Notes: a model not told the origin generated them from the sequence alone. Counted from the stretch's first letter, positions 27,175 through 40,563 are shown. The stretch: DNA of 64,000 nt from Vagococcus penaei (GCF_001998885.1 NZ_CP019609.1:496001-560000); one strand, 5' to 3'. A program made the numbers and translations.

Positions 27175-28482
27175 TTATAATTGTTGATCGAGCATGATTA
27201 AGTCGACTAATGTTTCACGACGAATAGCTAATTTACTTTGTCCATCTTCCACAAAAACGACAGCTGGTTTTGGGTTTCGGTTATAATGATTAGCCATTGA
27301 GTAACCATAAGCCCCAGTTGTTAGCATGGCAAACAAATCGCCAACTTCAGCATGTGGTAAGTCAATTGACTCAATTAATCGGTCACCACTTTCACAATAT
27401 TTGCCAACAATGGTCACTGTTTCTGTCGCTGGTTCTAAGGCACGATTAGCCAATAATCCTGTATATTTTGCTTGATATAATGCTGGACGAATATTATCGC
27501 CCATACCACCATCCACTGCAACAAACTTTCTAATCCCTGGGACGTCTTTTCGTGAACCAATCGTATATAACGTTGTCCCAGCTTCAGCCACAATCGAACG
27601 ACCTGGTTCAATCCAAATAATTGGTAGTGGATAATCAGTCGCACATGCTAATTTTTTAACCTCAGATACGACATGGGTTACATAATCTTGTGGTGGTAAC
27701 GGTGTGTCCGTCTCAGTGTAACGAACACCAAACCCACCACCTAAGTTTAAAATAGTCGCTGTATAGTCATATGCTTCACGCCATTTGATTAATAGGGCCA
27801 TCATACGCTCAGCAGCAGCTGTGAATCCTGCGGTATCAAATATTTGAGAACCTATATGACAGTGTACACCAGCAACTTGAAGTGATTGATGCGTCAGTGC
27901 TTGTTGTAGTGCTTGATCAGCTTGACCACTTTTAACATCAAAGCCAAATTTAGAATCTTCTTGACCTGTCAAAATATAATCATGAGTATGTGCGTCAACA
28001 CCTGGTGTCACGCGTAATAAGATTTGTTGTGTTTGTTGCTTAGCTTCGGCAATCTCTGCAACTAGATTAAGTTCATAAAAATTATCCACAACGATTGTAC
28101 CAATACCTTCGTTGATTGCATAAGTCAGTTCATCTGGTGTTTTGTTGTTACCATGAAACTCTAAATCAGACGGACTAACCCCAGCAGACAATGCCGTATA
28201 GATTTCACCGGCAGAGACGACATCAAATCCTAGACCTTCTTTTGCTAATAATTGATAGATTGCCTGACAAGAGAATGCTTTACTCGCATACATCACCTTA
28301 TGTGGAACAGCTAGTTCAGTAAATGTTTGTTTAAAGCCACGCGCCATTTCTTTGATTTTTGCTACATCATAAACGAATAGTGGTGTACCGTAAGTCTTAG
28401 CTAAATCAGTCGCCAAACAACCACCAATCTTCAACTGGCCATCCTCTGTAAGTTGGCTTGTTCCAAATAATAAGTGTGACAT
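27175..28482 (-). CDS. lysA: Diaminopimelate decarboxylase
   Basis: A 435-residue PLP enzyme that decarboxylates meso-diaminopimelate to L-lysine, the last lysine biosynthesis step. The PLP lysine is Lys68 in MYASKAF. Further motifs: FDVVSAGEIYTAL, HCHIGSQIFD, LNLGGGFGVRY, and CESGDRL with the conserved active-site Cys from the partner subunit. Fold type III with C-terminal beta domain; length normal. AAAGGGG lies about 11 bases before the ATG. I found no lysine riboswitch: only 48 bases separate it from the upstream P-type ATPase gene. The other lysine pathway genes are not in the window. Confidence 0.94.
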   Translation of the reverse strand: MSHLLFGTSQLTEDGQLKIGGCLATDLAKTYGTPLFVYDVAKIKEMARGFKQTFTELAVPHKVMYASKAFSCQAIYQLLAKEGLGFDVVSAGEIYTALSAGVSPSDLEFHGNNKTPDELTYAINEGIGTIVVDNFYELNLVAEIAEAKQQTQQILLRVTPGVDAHTHDYILTGQEDSKFGFDVKSGQADQALQQALTHQSLQVAGVHCHIGSQIFDTAGFTAAAERMMALLIKWREAYDYTATILNLGGGFGVRYTETDTPLPPQDYVTHVVSEVKKLACATDYPLPIIWIEPGRSIVAEAGTTLYTIGSRKDVPGIRKFVAVDGGMGDNIRPALYQAKYTGLLANRALEPATETVTIVGKYCESGDRLIESIDLPHAEVGDLFAMLTTGAYGYSMANHYNRNPKPAVVFVEDGQSKLAIRRETLVDLIMLDQQL

Positions 28483-28530
28483 CCTTCATTCATCCCCTTT
28501 AATTGACATAATTTTAATCATTCTATCATA

Positions 28531-30867
28531 TTATTTTAATTTCCCCAATAGTTTATGGAAAATACTTTTTAAGCTATAAAAAAGTGGGTAAGCGACTAGG
28601 GTTAAAGGTAAGTAGAGTACCATTAAGCGAATATTGACTAATGATACAAGTGAAAATATCTGTTGTCCATACACAAAGACAATCAAGAAAACAGCAAATA
28701 GACTACCTATCATGAGTTGGATCTTACGACTTAATGGTCGGGCAATATAAGAAAGTGCCACAAAACAAACAATTCCAGTTAACCAAACGGTAACAGTTGA
28801 TTTTTCAGCATAGCTCCATTGATTTAATCGGCCAAAAACTTCGGTTATCAGCGTCATTATGACCACACTGAACCCACTCGCTAAAGCTGGCTCAAACACA
28901 TTTTTCAAAAATTTACCTTTGATTGGCGCAGTATTCGGTCTTAATGCTAAAAAGAAAGACGGAATCCCTACTGTTAAGGCATTAATTGGACTCAGCTGAA
29001 TCGGTTGAAATGGATAAGAAGTTGATAGAAAAATAAAGACAGCGGCCAAAACCATTGAATAAATCGTCTTGGTCAAATAAAGCGACGCTACTCGTTGAAT
29101 ATTATTAATGACTTTACGTCCCTCTAATACGACATTTACCATTGAATCAAAATTAGAATCTAGTAACACAAAATCGGCAATTCCCTTAGCTGCGTCACTG
29201 CCATTAGCCATCACAATACTACAGTCGGCCTTTTTTAAAGCCAAAATATCATTCACACCATCACCAGTCATTCCAACCACATGTCCCTCGTCCTGTAAAG
29301 CTTGAACAAGCAAACGTTTTTGTTCTGGTGACACACGACCGAAGACCCGATAATGTTTGACTAATTCTGGAATTTCGTCGTCTGTAACTTGCGTCATATC
29401 GACTTTTTTATCGGCTTCACTCACTCCTACTCGAGCCGCAATTTGACTAACCGTTTCTGGATGATCACCAGAAATAATACATACCTCAACCGCTTGTTGT
29501 CGGAAGTAGGCAAGTGTTTGTGGTGCTTCCGGACGAACTTCATCTTCTAAAAAGATAAACCCAACTAACGTTAAATCTTCTGGTAAATCATTAGATAGCT
29601 CAGTTGATTGATTGTGTGCTACCGCAATAATCCGTAATCCTTGACTCATGGCCTCTGACATTTTTGCTTGTTGTTTTTCAGTAAATGTTGAAAATAGATA
29701 TTCGGGCGCACCCATATAAAAATTACCTAAATTAGCAAAAGAAACGGCACTCCACTTTCTAGCGGAAGAAAAAGGAACCTGCTTTGTGGTCACCAAATCT
29801 GACGAATACTCACTAAAATATGACATCAAGGCTTGGCCTGTTGCATTGTCTTCGTTTAAACGATAAATAATCGTTCCCACTAATGTTTCAAATGACAAAT
29901 CGGCAGTTACACTTTGAATGACCTCATACTCTGTCACTTGAAGTTTTCCACTTGTCAAAGTTCCTGTCTTATCCAAGCAAAGAATGTCTACACGAGCCAG
30001 TGTTTCAATTGAGCCCATTGTTTGCACGAGAACATTTTGTTGGCTTAGCTTAATGACACCGACAGCCAAAGCAACCGACGTTAGCAAAACTAATCCTTCA
30101 GGTATCATCCCAATGATTGCTGCCGTACTACCTAGAATCGCTTCATCCAAATGCGTCCCATTTAAAATACTACTAATCATCAGAATGGCACCAACTGGAA
30201 TAATCACAAAACTTAATAAACGAATGAGCTTTTTCATCATTTGAATTAACTCACTATAAATTCCAGTGTCTTGCTTAGCTTCAACGGTTAATTTGTACGA
30301 GTAGCTCTCTTGCCCAACATGGACAGCTTGCATAATGCCATGACCGCTAATCACAAAACTACCGGAATACATTGTATCACCAACTTTTTTAGGGATTGGC
30401 AATGATTCACCAGTAATCTGCGATTCATCACATTCTAACCCCTCCGTATCAATAATGACACCGTCGACAATAATTTGTTGCCCACGACGAATAACAATTA
30501 AATCATCTTTAACAACTTCATCTTGGAAAATGGTCTCGACGTGATAATTTCTAATAACGTCGACTTTAGGTTGATGTAATAACGTTAGCGAATCAATATT
30601 TTTCTTCGCCTTTAACTCTTGGTAAATTCCGATACCGGTGTTGGTAATAATTACTCCTAGAAAAAGTAAATTTTTATAGCTACCAGTATAAATAATAAAA
30701 CTAGCAATAATAAGGTTAATTAGATTAAAAAGGGTCACACTATTATCTAAAATAATCTGACTTAATTTACGAGTTGTTGTTGGAATCGCTTGATTCACTT
30801 CACCTAAAGCAACTCGACGTAACACATCTTCTTCATTTAGTCCGGGGTAATTAGTTTTCTGACTCAT
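28531..30867 (-). CDS. P-type cation-transporting ATPase (CtpE-like)
   Basis: About 778 residues. P-type ATPase landmarks counted from the ATG at 30867: TGES actuator motif (153-156), PEGL in the membrane region (about 256), phosphorylation motif DKTGT (Asp299), and GDGVNDILALKKADCSIVM hinge. There are two membrane segments before and two after the actuator domain and a C-terminal bundle of about six. No N-terminal metal-binding domain exists and there is no CPC, so it is not a heavy-metal P1B pump; it resembles the CtpE group, linked to Ca2+ in mycobacteria. Ion specificity is inference. The ATG follows GAGGG by 8 bases; the ATG at 30882 overlaps that site. Confidence 0.86.
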   Translation of the reverse strand: MSQKTNYPGLNEEDVLRRVALGEVNQAIPTTTRKLSQIILDNSVTLFNLINLIIASFIIYTGSYKNLLFLGVIITNTGIGIYQELKAKKNIDSLTLLHQPKVDVIRNYHVETIFQDEVVKDDLIVIRRGQQIIVDGVIIDTEGLECDESQITGESLPIPKKVGDTMYSGSFVISGHGIMQAVHVGQESYSYKLTVEAKQDTGIYSELIQMMKKLIRLLSFVIIPVGAILMISSILNGTHLDEAILGSTAAIIGMIPEGLVLLTSVALAVGVIKLSQQNVLVQTMGSIETLARVDILCLDKTGTLTSGKLQVTEYEVIQSVTADLSFETLVGTIIYRLNEDNATGQALMSYFSEYSSDLVTTKQVPFSSARKWSAVSFANLGNFYMGAPEYLFSTFTEKQQAKMSEAMSQGLRIIAVAHNQSTELSNDLPEDLTLVGFIFLEDEVRPEAPQTLAYFRQQAVEVCIISGDHPETVSQIAARVGVSEADKKVDMTQVTDDEIPELVKHYRVFGRVSPEQKRLLVQALQDEGHVVGMTGDGVNDILALKKADCSIVMANGSDAAKGIADFVLLDSNFDSMVNVVLEGRKVINNIQRVASLYLTKTIYSMVLAAVFIFLSTSYPFQPIQLSPINALTVGIPSFFLALRPNTAPIKGKFLKNVFEPALASGFSVVIMTLITEVFGRLNQWSYAEKSTVTVWLTGIVCFVALSYIARPLSRKIQLMIGSLFAVFLIVFVYGQQIFSLVSLVNIRLMVLYLPLTLVAYPLFYSLKSIFHKLLGKLK

Positions 30868-30935
30868 ACATAAATCCCTCATTTTTCACACTATTTGATA
30901 CCTTTAGAATAGCAGATTTTACTAATTTTCTAAAC

Positions 30936-30983
30936 AAAAAAGACAGATGGTATCACTTTACTTAGAAAATGATACCATCTGTC
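30936..30983 (-). terminator. Terminator after the 30991-31428 gene
   Basis: GACAGATGGTATCA pairs with TGATACCATCTGTC (30942-30983) with A/T-rich loop. Six A's to the left are the U-tract on the minus strand. Confidence 0.85.
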
Positions 30984-30990
30984 AATCCAT

Positions 30991-31428
30991 TTATTTAACA
31001 ATTAATTGGGTAATACGTTGAATACTAAAAGCAATTTCATCTGTCGCTTCATCTTGTTTCGCTTCAGATGCATTGAAAGCTTCCACATCAACTTTAGCAT
31101 CATCAACTAAAATTGAATTAAGCATCTCTTTGCAACCAGCAACATAGTGACTGAATGCTTTTTCAAATTTTTTATGAATACCTAGGACTTTAACAGGCGC
31201 TTTTAACTTATTAATTTCGTCCATTAGTACATCGTATTTAACAGTCCCTTGAGAAAAAATACTATATATTTCACTTAACTTTTCTTGACTTAAGCTATCT
31301 AATGTATTGTTATCAATGGATTGACGTACAACTTCATATGATGCATTCATCTCTTCACCGATATTTTCCGACTCAGTAACAATGCTATTAATCATACGAA
31401 TGTAATATCCCGTATTTGGTTTCTTCAT
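30991..31428 (-). CDS. Conserved-looking small helical protein of unknown function
   Basis: A 145-residue acidic protein that I do not recognise. It looks entirely alpha-helical: MINSIVTESENIGEEMNASYE, LSQEKLSEIYSIFSQG, HKKFEKAFSHYVAGCKEML. No signal peptide, membrane segment or metal motif is visible. A single Cys occurs in the AGCKEML segment. ATG at 31428 follows AAGGAGG at good spacing, and the gene has a clear terminator, so it is probably expressed. The DNA polymerase gene polC lies upstream in the same orientation after about 97 bases. A role in signalling or stress is possible but nothing in the sequence shows it. Confidence 0.7.
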   Translation of the reverse strand: MKKPNTGYYIRMINSIVTESENIGEEMNASYEVVRQSIDNNTLDSLSQEKLSEIYSIFSQGTVKYDVLMDEINKLKAPVKVLGIHKKFEKAFSHYVAGCKEMLNSILVDDAKVDVEAFNASEAKQDEATDEIAFSIQRITQLIVK

Positions 31429-31525
31429 CAAACTTCCTCCTTGTTTCACTTACCGTATCCATTTTACACTGTTTGTCCAATAAAGCCAACTACTGTTTCA
31501 AATTTTTATCAATTTTTATGTGATT

Positions 31526-34500
31526 TTATAACATATCAAATAGTGATAGTTGATTTTCATCTGGTAAATCAGTTAAAACGCTATTTTCAGTCATATACTC
31601 AATAATTGTTTTACTGACTTTTCCACGATTAGCTAAATCCTCTTTTGATAAGAATGGTTGTTCTTCACGAGCAACCATAATTTGTTTTGCTACGTTAGCT
31701 CCCAAACTTGGTACCGACCGGAATGGCGCAATTAAACTATTGCCTTCAATGACAAAATTTTCAGCATCTGATTTATATAAATCAATCATTTTAAACGTAA
31801 ATCCACGTTCTAACATTTCATTCGCTAATTCTAAAACAGTTAGTAAGTTTTTCTCTTTCGTTGATGCATCCATACCTTTATCCATGATTTCCTTCATGCG
31901 TGCTTTGACAGCATCTTTTCCTTGGCTCATAGCGACAATATCAAAATCATCGGCACGAACTGAGAAGTAAGCTGCATAATAAAGGATTGGAAAATGGACT
32001 TTAAAGTATGCAACCCGTAAGGCCATCAAAACGTAAGCTGCCGCATGGGCTTTCGGGAACATATACTTAATTTTCAAGCAAGAATCAATGTACCATTCGG
32101 GAACATTATTTTCACGCATAGCTGCTTGCCAATCATCTGGTATCCCTTTACCTTTACGAACACTTTCCATAATTTTAAAGGCTAATCCATCTTCTAAACC
32201 AGCATGCATCAAGTAGACCATAATATCATCACGACAACCGATTACCTTCGCTAAAGTTGCTTCACCACGTCTCACAAGTTCCTCTGCATTACCTAGCCAC
32301 ACGTCAGTCCCATGGGATAGTCCAGAAATTTGGAGTAACTCAGCAAATGTCGTTGGTTTAGTTTGTTCTAACATGCCACGAACAAATTTTGTTCCAAACT
32401 CAGGAATTCCGAGTGTACCTGTTTTTGAATAGATATCTTTTTCATTAACGCCCAATACATCAGGTCCAGCAAAAATACGCATCACATCAGGATCATCGGT
32501 TGGGATGGTTTTCGGGTCAATTCCCGATAAATCTTGTAACATTCTGATAACGGTTGGATCATCATGTCCTAGGATATCGAGTTTCAAAACATTGTCATGA
32601 ATCGAATGAAAATCAAAATGTGTTGTTTTCCATTCAGAATTTTGATCATCGGCTGGGTATTGAATCGGCGTAAAATCATAAACATCCATATAGTCTGGAA
32701 TAACAATAATTCCCCCTGGATGCTGTCCAGTCGTTCGTTTCACGCCAGTTGAACCTTTCGCTAGACGGTCAACTTCAGCGGCTCGGAAATTCAGATTATT
32801 ATCCCGTTCATAGCCCTTCACAAAACCAAATGCTGTTTTATCAGCAACGGTACCAATTGTCCCGGCACGAAAAACATAATCTTCTCCAAATAAAACTTTA
32901 GTGTAATTATGCGCTTGCGGTTGATAGGTTCCCGAAAAATTCAAATCAATATCGGGTACTTTATCGCCATGGAAGCCTAAGAACGTTTCAAACGGAATAT
33001 CATGACCATCTTTTGCTAGACGATGACCACATTTTGGACACTCTTTTTCAGGTAAATCAAAACCTGATCCATAAGAACCGTCTTCAAAAAACTCTGAATA
33101 GCAACAACTTGGACAACGATAATGTGGTGGTAAAGGGTTAACTTCAGTAATTCCCGTCATTGTTGCAACAAAACTAGACCCAACTGAGCCCCTGGACCCA
33201 ACTAAATACCCATCTTCTAAACTCTTATGAACTAATTTTTGCGAGATTAGGTAGATAACGGAGAAACCATTACCATTAATACTTTTTAACTCTTTTTCGA
33301 TTCGCTTCTCAACAATTTCAGGTAATTCTTCACCATATAGTCGATGGGCCTCGGTATAACTTAAATTAGTAATCTCATCTTCTGATCCTTCAATTTTTGG
33401 TGTATACAAATCCGTTTTAACTGGAACAACATCGTCACACATATCCACAATTTTTTGCGAATTCGTCACCACAACTTCCTTGGCACGTTCTGCACCTAAA
33501 AACCTAAACTCATCAAGCATCTCATTAGTCGTTCTAAAATGAACTTTCGGTAGTGACTGACGGTTTAAAGGATTGGCTCCACCCATTGAATTAATTAAAA
33601 TTTTACGATAAATCGCATCTTCTTCGTTGATATAGTGAACATTACCGGTAGCAACAACCGGTTTATCTAACTCATCACCAATCATAACAAGATTTTTAAT
33701 AATATCTTCCATATCCGCTTCATTTTTTACCAATTCGGCCTCAATTAATGGCGCATAGACGGGTTTAGGCATAATTTCAATATAATCATAGAATTTCGCC
33801 CGCTTTTTAGCTTCTTCGACCCCTTTTTGCATCATTGCTTCAAAAATTTCACCTTTGCTACAAGCCGAGCCAACTAATAAGCCTTCACGGTACTGACTTA
33901 ATAGTGATCGCGGAATTCTAGGAACACGGTAAAAATAATTGATATTTGATTGAGATATTAACTTGAAAAGATTTTTTAAACCAGCTTGGGTTTGAGCTAA
34001 GATAACCGCGTGGAATGGTCGTGCCCGCTTATACGCGTCTCCTTCACCAATATGTTGATTGAATTCATCATGATACTCAACGCCAAAATCTTCTTTGGCT
34101 TTTTTCAAGAAAATCCAACACAATTGACCGGTTGCTTCCGAATCATAAATCGCACGGTGATGTTGTTCTAAATTAATATTGTATTTTTTCGACAACGTAT
34201 TTAAACGATGTGACTTCATATCTGGGTGAAGTAAACGTGATAACTCTAGCGTATCAATCACAGGGTTAGGGGCTTCTGGCATGTCATATTTTTCATAACT
34301 TGTATTTAAAAATCCCATGTCAAAGCTTGCGTTATGGGCAACTAAGATACTATCGCCACAAAATGTTTTAAATAATTCTAAAACCTCTTTTTCAGACTTC
34401 GAGCCACGGACCATTTCATCTGTAATTCCCGTTAAATTAATTGTCGTTTGAGACAAGGGATGACCAGGGTCAATAAATTGTTCAAACGTATCAATTACAT

Positions 34501-35866
34501 TACCTTTGTGCATTTTAACCGCTGCTAACTCGATAATCGTGTCATACACCGCTGATAAGCCTGTTGTTTCCACGTCAAACACAACATAGGTTGCATCACT
34601 TAGATGCTCATGTTTTGGATGATATGCAATTGGCACACCATCATCCACAATATTAGCTTCAACTCCGTATAAAATCTTAACGCCATGCTTTTGTCCAGCA
34701 TGATAGGCATCAGGAAAGGATTGTGCGCCACTGTGATCAGTAATAGCGACAGCAGGGAGGCCCCATTTACCTGCTTGCGCAACTAAATCGGTCGCACTAT
34801 TAGTTGCATCCATAGTACTCATATTAGTATGTAAATGTAGCTCCGCACGTTTTTCACCAGCTGGTGCCGTGTCTTGACGAGTCGCATGCTTCACCTCTAA
34901 TAAATCTTGACAATTCATAACCAAATCGCGCATAAATGTATCTTCCTGAATGCTTCCCCGAACGCGTAACCAACTACCTTTTTTAATTGCTTCAAATACG
35001 GCGACGTCTTTATCATTATTGGAAAACTTCTTAACTGAAAAAGAAGATGTGTAGTCTGTCATTTTAATAATCAAGATTTTACGACCTGAACGTAAATCTC
35101 TAACTTCTTTATCAAAGACAAAACCCTCAATCGTCACTCGGCGTTCTTCCTCAAAAATATTCCCCATTGGTGTAATTGGTTCATCCACCGGAATCGAACG
35201 ACCTAATTGTATTGGCCCTTCTAAAGCAGGTACATCTTGATCGCGCTGTTGCCGTTGCTTTTCATTTTTTTCGATAGCTTCCGCAGCTTGCCTCATAAGT
35301 TGTTCTGTTTGCTCTAATTGTTTTTCACGAAAAGCTTGTTGTTTTTGCTCTGCTTGTTGTTCATCAATAACTGCCTTAAAGGCTAACTTAGGAAAGCCGT
35401 ACTCTTGATAATTAGCAATAATAATTGGGAAATATTGTTGCGCTAAATACTCTTGCATCCCTTGATTTTCAACCGCAACGGTTACACATTTATCCGTGTA
35501 ACTTGGTACTTGCTTTAATAGTATTTGACTGACCACAGGACTAAGACAATTATCTGCTTGTAGCACTTTTGTCCAGTACTGTTGAATAAGTGTTTCCGTT
35601 ACTTCAACTGTCTCATTTGTAATAATAGATAGCTTAATATTGGCAATATGCTTAAATGCCATCGCTAAATTTTGGCTAAACGTTTGATAAGTATCAAGTG
35701 GTAGAATAGCTGGAAAAAAAAGATTAAATGACCATAAACGACTTTGCTTATGAACGGTTACTTTTTTTATTTCCCCTTGCTTTAAGATGGGGTACTGGTC
35801 AATTTCTTCCCATAACCCAATCTGTTGCAATAATTTATCAAATAACTCTTTTGGACTTAATGACAC
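31526..35866 (-). CDS. polC: DNA polymerase III alpha subunit, PolC type
   Basis: About 1446 residues, the replicative polymerase of low-G+C Gram-positives, with built-in 3'-5' exonuclease. Order of domains: N-terminal domain, OB fold ([18 protein letters not shown]), PHP domain part one ([17 protein letters not shown]), DEDDh exonuclease (from [12 protein letters not shown]), PHP part two, and the polymerase core with a zinc module (CPSCCYSEF and CPKCGHRL) and PDIDLNFSG with catalytic Asp residues. I choose GTG at 35866 (reading [13 protein letters not shown]) since GAGGGGG lies 6 bases upstream and the length then fits PolC; the frame is open 25 codons further up. Downstream of proS with only an 82-base gap. 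Confidence 0.96.
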   Translation of the reverse strand: MSLSPKELFDKLLQQIGLWEEIDQYPILKQGEIKKVTVHKQSRLWSFNLFFPAILPLDTYQTFSQNLAMAFKHIANIKLSIITNETVEVTETLIQQYWTKVLQADNCLSPVVSQILLKQVPSYTDKCVTVAVENQGMQEYLAQQYFPIIIANYQEYGFPKLAFKAVIDEQQAEQKQQAFREKQLEQTEQLMRQAAEAIEKNEKQRQQRDQDVPALEGPIQLGRSIPVDEPITPMGNIFEEERRVTIEGFVFDKEVRDLRSGRKILIIKMTDYTSSFSVKKFSNNDKDVAVFEAIKKGSWLRVRGSIQEDTFMRDLVMNCQDLLEVKHATRQDTAPAGEKRAELHLHTNMSTMDATNSATDLVAQAGKWGLPAVAITDHSGAQSFPDAYHAGQKHGVKILYGVEANIVDDGVPIAYHPKHEHLSDATYVVFDVETTGLSAVYDTIIELAAVKMHKGNVIDTFEQFIDPGHPLSQTTINLTGITDEMVRGSKSEKEVLELFKTFCGDSILVAHNASFDMGFLNTSYEKYDMPEAPNPVIDTLELSRLLHPDMKSHRLNTLSKKYNINLEQHHRAIYDSEATGQLCWIFLKKAKEDFGVEYHDEFNQHIGEGDAYKRARPFHAVILAQTQAGLKNLFKLISQSNINYFYRVPRIPRSLLSQYREGLLVGSACSKGEIFEAMMQKGVEEAKKRAKFYDYIEIMPKPVYAPLIEAELVKNEADMEDIIKNLVMIGDELDKPVVATGNVHYINEEDAIYRKILINSMGGANPLNRQSLPKVHFRTTNEMLDEFRFLGAERAKEVVVTNSQKIVDMCDDVVPVKTDLYTPKIEGSEDEITNLSYTEAHRLYGEELPEIVEKRIEKELKSINGNGFSVIYLISQKLVHKSLEDGYLVGSRGSVGSSFVATMTGITEVNPLPPHYRCPSCCYSEFFEDGSYGSGFDLPEKECPKCGHRLAKDGHDIPFETFLGFHGDKVPDIDLNFSGTYQPQAHNYTKVLFGEDYVFRAGTIGTVADKTAFGFVKGYERDNNLNFRAAEVDRLAKGSTGVKRTTGQHPGGIIVIPDYMDVYDFTPIQYPADDQNSEWKTTHFDFHSIHDNVLKLDILGHDDPTVIRMLQDLSGIDPKTIPTDDPDVMRIFAGPDVLGVNEKDIYSKTGTLGIPEFGTKFVRGMLEQTKPTTFAELLQISGLSHGTDVWLGNAEELVRRGEATLAKVIGCRDDIMVYLMHAGLEDGLAFKIMESVRKGKGIPDDWQAAMRENNVPEWYIDSCLKIKYMFPKAHAAAYVLMALRVAYFKVHFPILYYAAYFSVRADDFDIVAMSQGKDAVKARMKEIMDKGMDASTKEKNLLTVLELANEMLERGFTFKMIDLYKSDAENFVIEGNSLIAPFRSVPSLGANVAKQIMVAREEQPFLSKEDLANRGKVSKTIIEYMTENSVLTDLPDENQLSLFDML

Positions 35867-35948
35867 AATTGTCCCCCTCACTTTCCTTACCCATTTTACA
35901 TGAAAAAAGGTTCTAGCACACGTTTTATATGCTAAAACCAAATTTATT

Positions 35949-37649
<1,701 letters not shown>

Positions 37650-37671
37650 TTAACTCCTCCTAAGTTATCTC

Positions 37672-38946
37672 TTACCTAATAAAGAAACGTTGAATATCAT
37701 TCCATGTCACAGCGACCATCAACACAACCAAGACAACAACCCCAACCATTGTTATCATCATTTCTTTTTCTTGACTTAGTGGTTTACCACGAATCCCTTC
37801 CAACAAGTTTAGAATAATTTTTCCACCATCTAACCCAGGTAATGGAACTAAGTTCATAATTCCTAAATTGACGGATAGCATTGCCGTAAATGATAAAACT
37901 GCAATGAGTCCACTTTGTGATACTGATTCAGAAATTTTAAAAATCATCACTGGACCGCCTAGTTTGTTCAGACTAAATCCTGTAATTAAATCACCTAGCG
38001 CTTTAAAAATTAAAAGTGAATTAGCGGCTGTTTGCATAAAGCCTTCTTTAATTTTTCCAAAAAATGATAAAGGTACTAATTCATTTGACATATTAACACC
38101 GATAACACCTTTTTTATCATCGGTTTCACTTTTCATCGGTGTTATCGTTACGTCTTTATCTTTGCCTTTTTCAGTTTCAAGCGTCATTGCAACTTTTTTA
38201 TCAACATTATTTGAGATGATTTTAGTCATCTCGTTGTAATTACTTACTTTTTCACCATTGATACTAGTAACTTTATCGCCAGGCTTAATATTAGCAACTG
38301 CAGCAGGACTATCTTGAATCACACCACCAATAACCGTACTAGGAGCGTAAGTACCACCGCGCATAAATGCCACAATAATAAATAAAACCACAGCTAAAAT
38401 AAAATTATTTAACGGACCAGCGAAATTAGTCATTAAGCGACGGCCTAAGCTCGCTGATTGAAATTGTACGTCTTTTGGTGCGATTTGAATCTCCACACCG
38501 TCTTCCTCAATAATCGTTGCATCATGATTCACAGCAAAGATTTTTTCTTGCATCTCATTGCCATTTTCATACGCTCGAATAAACAGTTTATCTTCTAAAT
38601 CAGTTTCTAAAATTTCAACAGGAATACTATTTTCTAATTGAATCTTTTTACTTAAATTAATTCGTACCACTTCATTGTGTTCATTTAAAACAAGTGATAC
38701 TGGCATACCTGGTGCTAATTCAACATCTTCATCACCAGCACCTGCCATACGCACGTAGCCCCCAACTGGTAATAACCTTATTGTATAAGCTGTACCGTTA
38801 ACCCGGTGTGAGAATAGTTTTGGTCCCATCCCAATTGAAAACTCACGAACAAGAATTCCACCACGTTTGGCAAAAATAAAATGACCAAATTCATGGACAA
38901 GGACGATTAAACCAAAAACGAATATAAATGTAATAAATGTTTTCAT
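37672..38946 (-). CDS. rseP: RIP metalloprotease RseP/Eep (site-2 protease)
   Basis: A 424-residue intramembrane zinc protease that cuts transmembrane segments of anti-sigma factors, and in enterococci (as Eep) matures peptide pheromones. The HEFGH zinc motif lies in the first membrane segment (residues 18-22), the LDG zinc motif is in LVPLPGLDGGKIILN near the C-terminus. A PDZ domain (about 205-275, GGVIQDSPAAVANIKPGDKV) lies between. Four membrane segments. ATG at 38946. Neighbours cdsA upstream and proS downstream, the usual order for this family. Confidence 0.94.
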   Translation of the reverse strand: MKTFITFIFVFGLIVLVHEFGHFIFAKRGGILVREFSIGMGPKLFSHRVNGTAYTIRLLPVGGYVRMAGAGDEDVELAPGMPVSLVLNEHNEVVRINLSKKIQLENSIPVEILETDLEDKLFIRAYENGNEMQEKIFAVNHDATIIEEDGVEIQIAPKDVQFQSASLGRRLMTNFAGPLNNFILAVVLFIIVAFMRGGTYAPSTVIGGVIQDSPAAVANIKPGDKVTSINGEKVSNYNEMTKIISNNVDKKVAMTLETEKGKDKDVTITPMKSETDDKKGVIGVNMSNELVPLSFFGKIKEGFMQTAANSLLIFKALGDLITGFSLNKLGGPVMIFKISESVSQSGLIAVLSFTAMLSVNLGIMNLVPLPGLDGGKIILNLLEGIRGKPLSQEKEMMITMVGVVVLVVLMVAVTWNDIQRFFIR

Positions 38947-38980
38947 TCAGTAATCCCTTCTATAAGTTAATATGTCACGT

Positions 38981-39769
38981 TTAAAATAATCCGAATAGGT
39001 GCATTAGCGGAAAAACAAAAAGTAAACTATCAAAGCGATCTAGAATCCCACCATGACCTGGTAAAATATTTCCTGAATCTTTAAATCCATAATGACGTTT
39101 ATAAGCCGACTGGACTAAATCGCCCATTTGACCAACAATTGAAAAAAGTACAGTGAGCACCATCATAACGATAAGTGAATAATTGAATGGGAAAAATAGT
39201 AAGTAAACAAAACTTACCACAACTGCACTTAAAATCCCACCAAGTGCTCCTTCAATTGATTTATTTGGAGAAATATGTGGAGCCAATTTATTTTTACCAA
39301 ATTTCACGCCAAACATATAAGCGCCAATATCTGTTGCCCAAACAACAAATAAAGCAAATAATAAAATACTTAGACCCGCCTCACGTGCTAATACAAAGTT
39401 TTTAAACCCCATACCGACGTATAAACTGACTAAAACAGGAAATGCTGCTTCATCAAACGTATAAGCATTTTTAGAAAAAACTGACAGCATTAAAATTCCC
39501 ATGATTGGTAAATAGAATAACGAACCTGAATCAAAAGAATTAGGTAAAAAATTTAATGAATCTGTTCCACCTAGAATAAGAAAAATGACTGCCAATAAAG
39601 CCAGTACACCTTCAAAACTTTTTAACTCTAACCCTTTCATATTGAATAACTCATACACTCCAACAGCTCCAAGTAGAGCTGCTACTAATTGTAACGGAAT
39701 TCCACCAATTATAATCAATGGAATAAAAAGAATTAACGCAATAACTGCTGTAATAACGCGTTGTCGCAT
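38981..39769 (-). CDS. cdsA: Phosphatidate cytidylyltransferase
   Basis: A 262-residue integral membrane enzyme that makes CDP-diacylglycerol from phosphatidate and CTP, the entry to phosphatidylglycerol and cardiolipin synthesis. Eight or so hydrophobic segments. The C-terminal signature is present: KRHYGFKDSGNILPGHGGILDRFDSLLF. The ATG at 39769 shares one base with the uppS stop (TAATG), so translation is probably coupled. Upstream, uppS; downstream, rseP. Confidence 0.95.
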   Translation of the reverse strand: MRQRVITAVIALILFIPLIIIGGIPLQLVAALLGAVGVYELFNMKGLELKSFEGVLALLAVIFLILGGTDSLNFLPNSFDSGSLFYLPIMGILMLSVFSKNAYTFDEAAFPVLVSLYVGMGFKNFVLAREAGLSILLFALFVVWATDIGAYMFGVKFGKNKLAPHISPNKSIEGALGGILSAVVVSFVYLLFFPFNYSLIVMMVLTVLFSIVGQMGDLVQSAYKRHYGFKDSGNILPGHGGILDRFDSLLFVFPLMHLFGLF

Positions 39770-40563
39770 TAGTTTCCATCCCCTTTACTAGTTTCATTTA
39801 AACCACCGAATCGGCGATTTCGTGTCTGAAATAGACCAATTGCCTGTTCGAAGTTTTCGATTGAAAAATCTGGCCAAAACTCATTGGTAAAAACAAGTTC
39901 ACTATAGGCAATTTGCCATAATAAAAAATTACTAATTCTTTCTTCACCACTTGTGCGGATTAATAATTCTGGATCTCTTAATGATGGGTCTAATGTACCT
40001 GTCATTAAATAGTCAGAAAAAATTTCTTCTGTAATCTCTTCCTTAATGCGATTTTCTTTCGCATCAGAAATCATCTGATTAACAGCGGTTAAAATTTCTG
40101 CTCGACTACCATAATTTAAGGCAAAATTTAAAATCATTCCAGTATTATTTTTTGTCTGCTCAATGGCATTTTCAACTGCTTTTTGAGTATGTTTTGGTAA
40201 GTAATCTGTATACCCCATTACTTTAACTTGGACATTCTCTTTAATGAGTTCTGGAACAAATTCATCAAAAAAATCGACCGGTAAGCGCATCAAAAAATCG
40301 ACCTCATCATTGGGACGTTTCCAATTTTCTGTTGAGAAAGCATACAACGTTAAGACTTTAACACCTAATTTGCTTGCGTGCTTTGTAATACGCTTAACAT
40401 TACTCATACCTTCTTTATGACCTGCGATACGTGGCATAAACCTTTTTTTTGCCCAACGCCCATTGCCATCCATGATAATAGCAATATGTTGAGGAATTGG
40501 TTTATGACAATCAAACAACTGCTCATTTTCATTATTCTTCTTTTTATTTAAAAAATTTAACAT
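39769..40563 (-). CDS. uppS: Undecaprenyl diphosphate synthase
   Basis: A 264-residue cis-prenyltransferase that builds the C55 carrier lipid for peptidoglycan and teichoic acids from FPP and IPP. The signature HIAIIMDGNGRWAKKR (Asp32 binds Mg/diphosphate) is near the N-terminus; FSTENWKRP and the C-terminal RTSGEERISNFLLWQIAYSE are the other conserved blocks. AGGGGG precedes the ATG. First gene of the uppS-cdsA-rseP unit. Confidence 0.96.
   Translation of the reverse strand: MLNFLNKKKNNENEQLFDCHKPIPQHIAIIMDGNGRWAKKRFMPRIAGHKEGMSNVKRITKHASKLGVKVLTLYAFSTENWKRPNDEVDFLMRLPVDFFDEFVPELIKENVQVKVMGYTDYLPKHTQKAVENAIEQTKNNTGMILNFALNYGSRAEILTAVNQMISDAKENRIKEEITEEIFSDYLMTGTLDPSLRDPELLIRTSGEERISNFLLWQIAYSELVFTNEFWPDFSIENFEQAIGLFQTRNRRFGGLNETSKGDGN

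Noticed and set aside
28483-28530. Lysine riboswitch upstream of lysA
   Set aside because: Only 48 bases to the next gene, too short for the aptamer.
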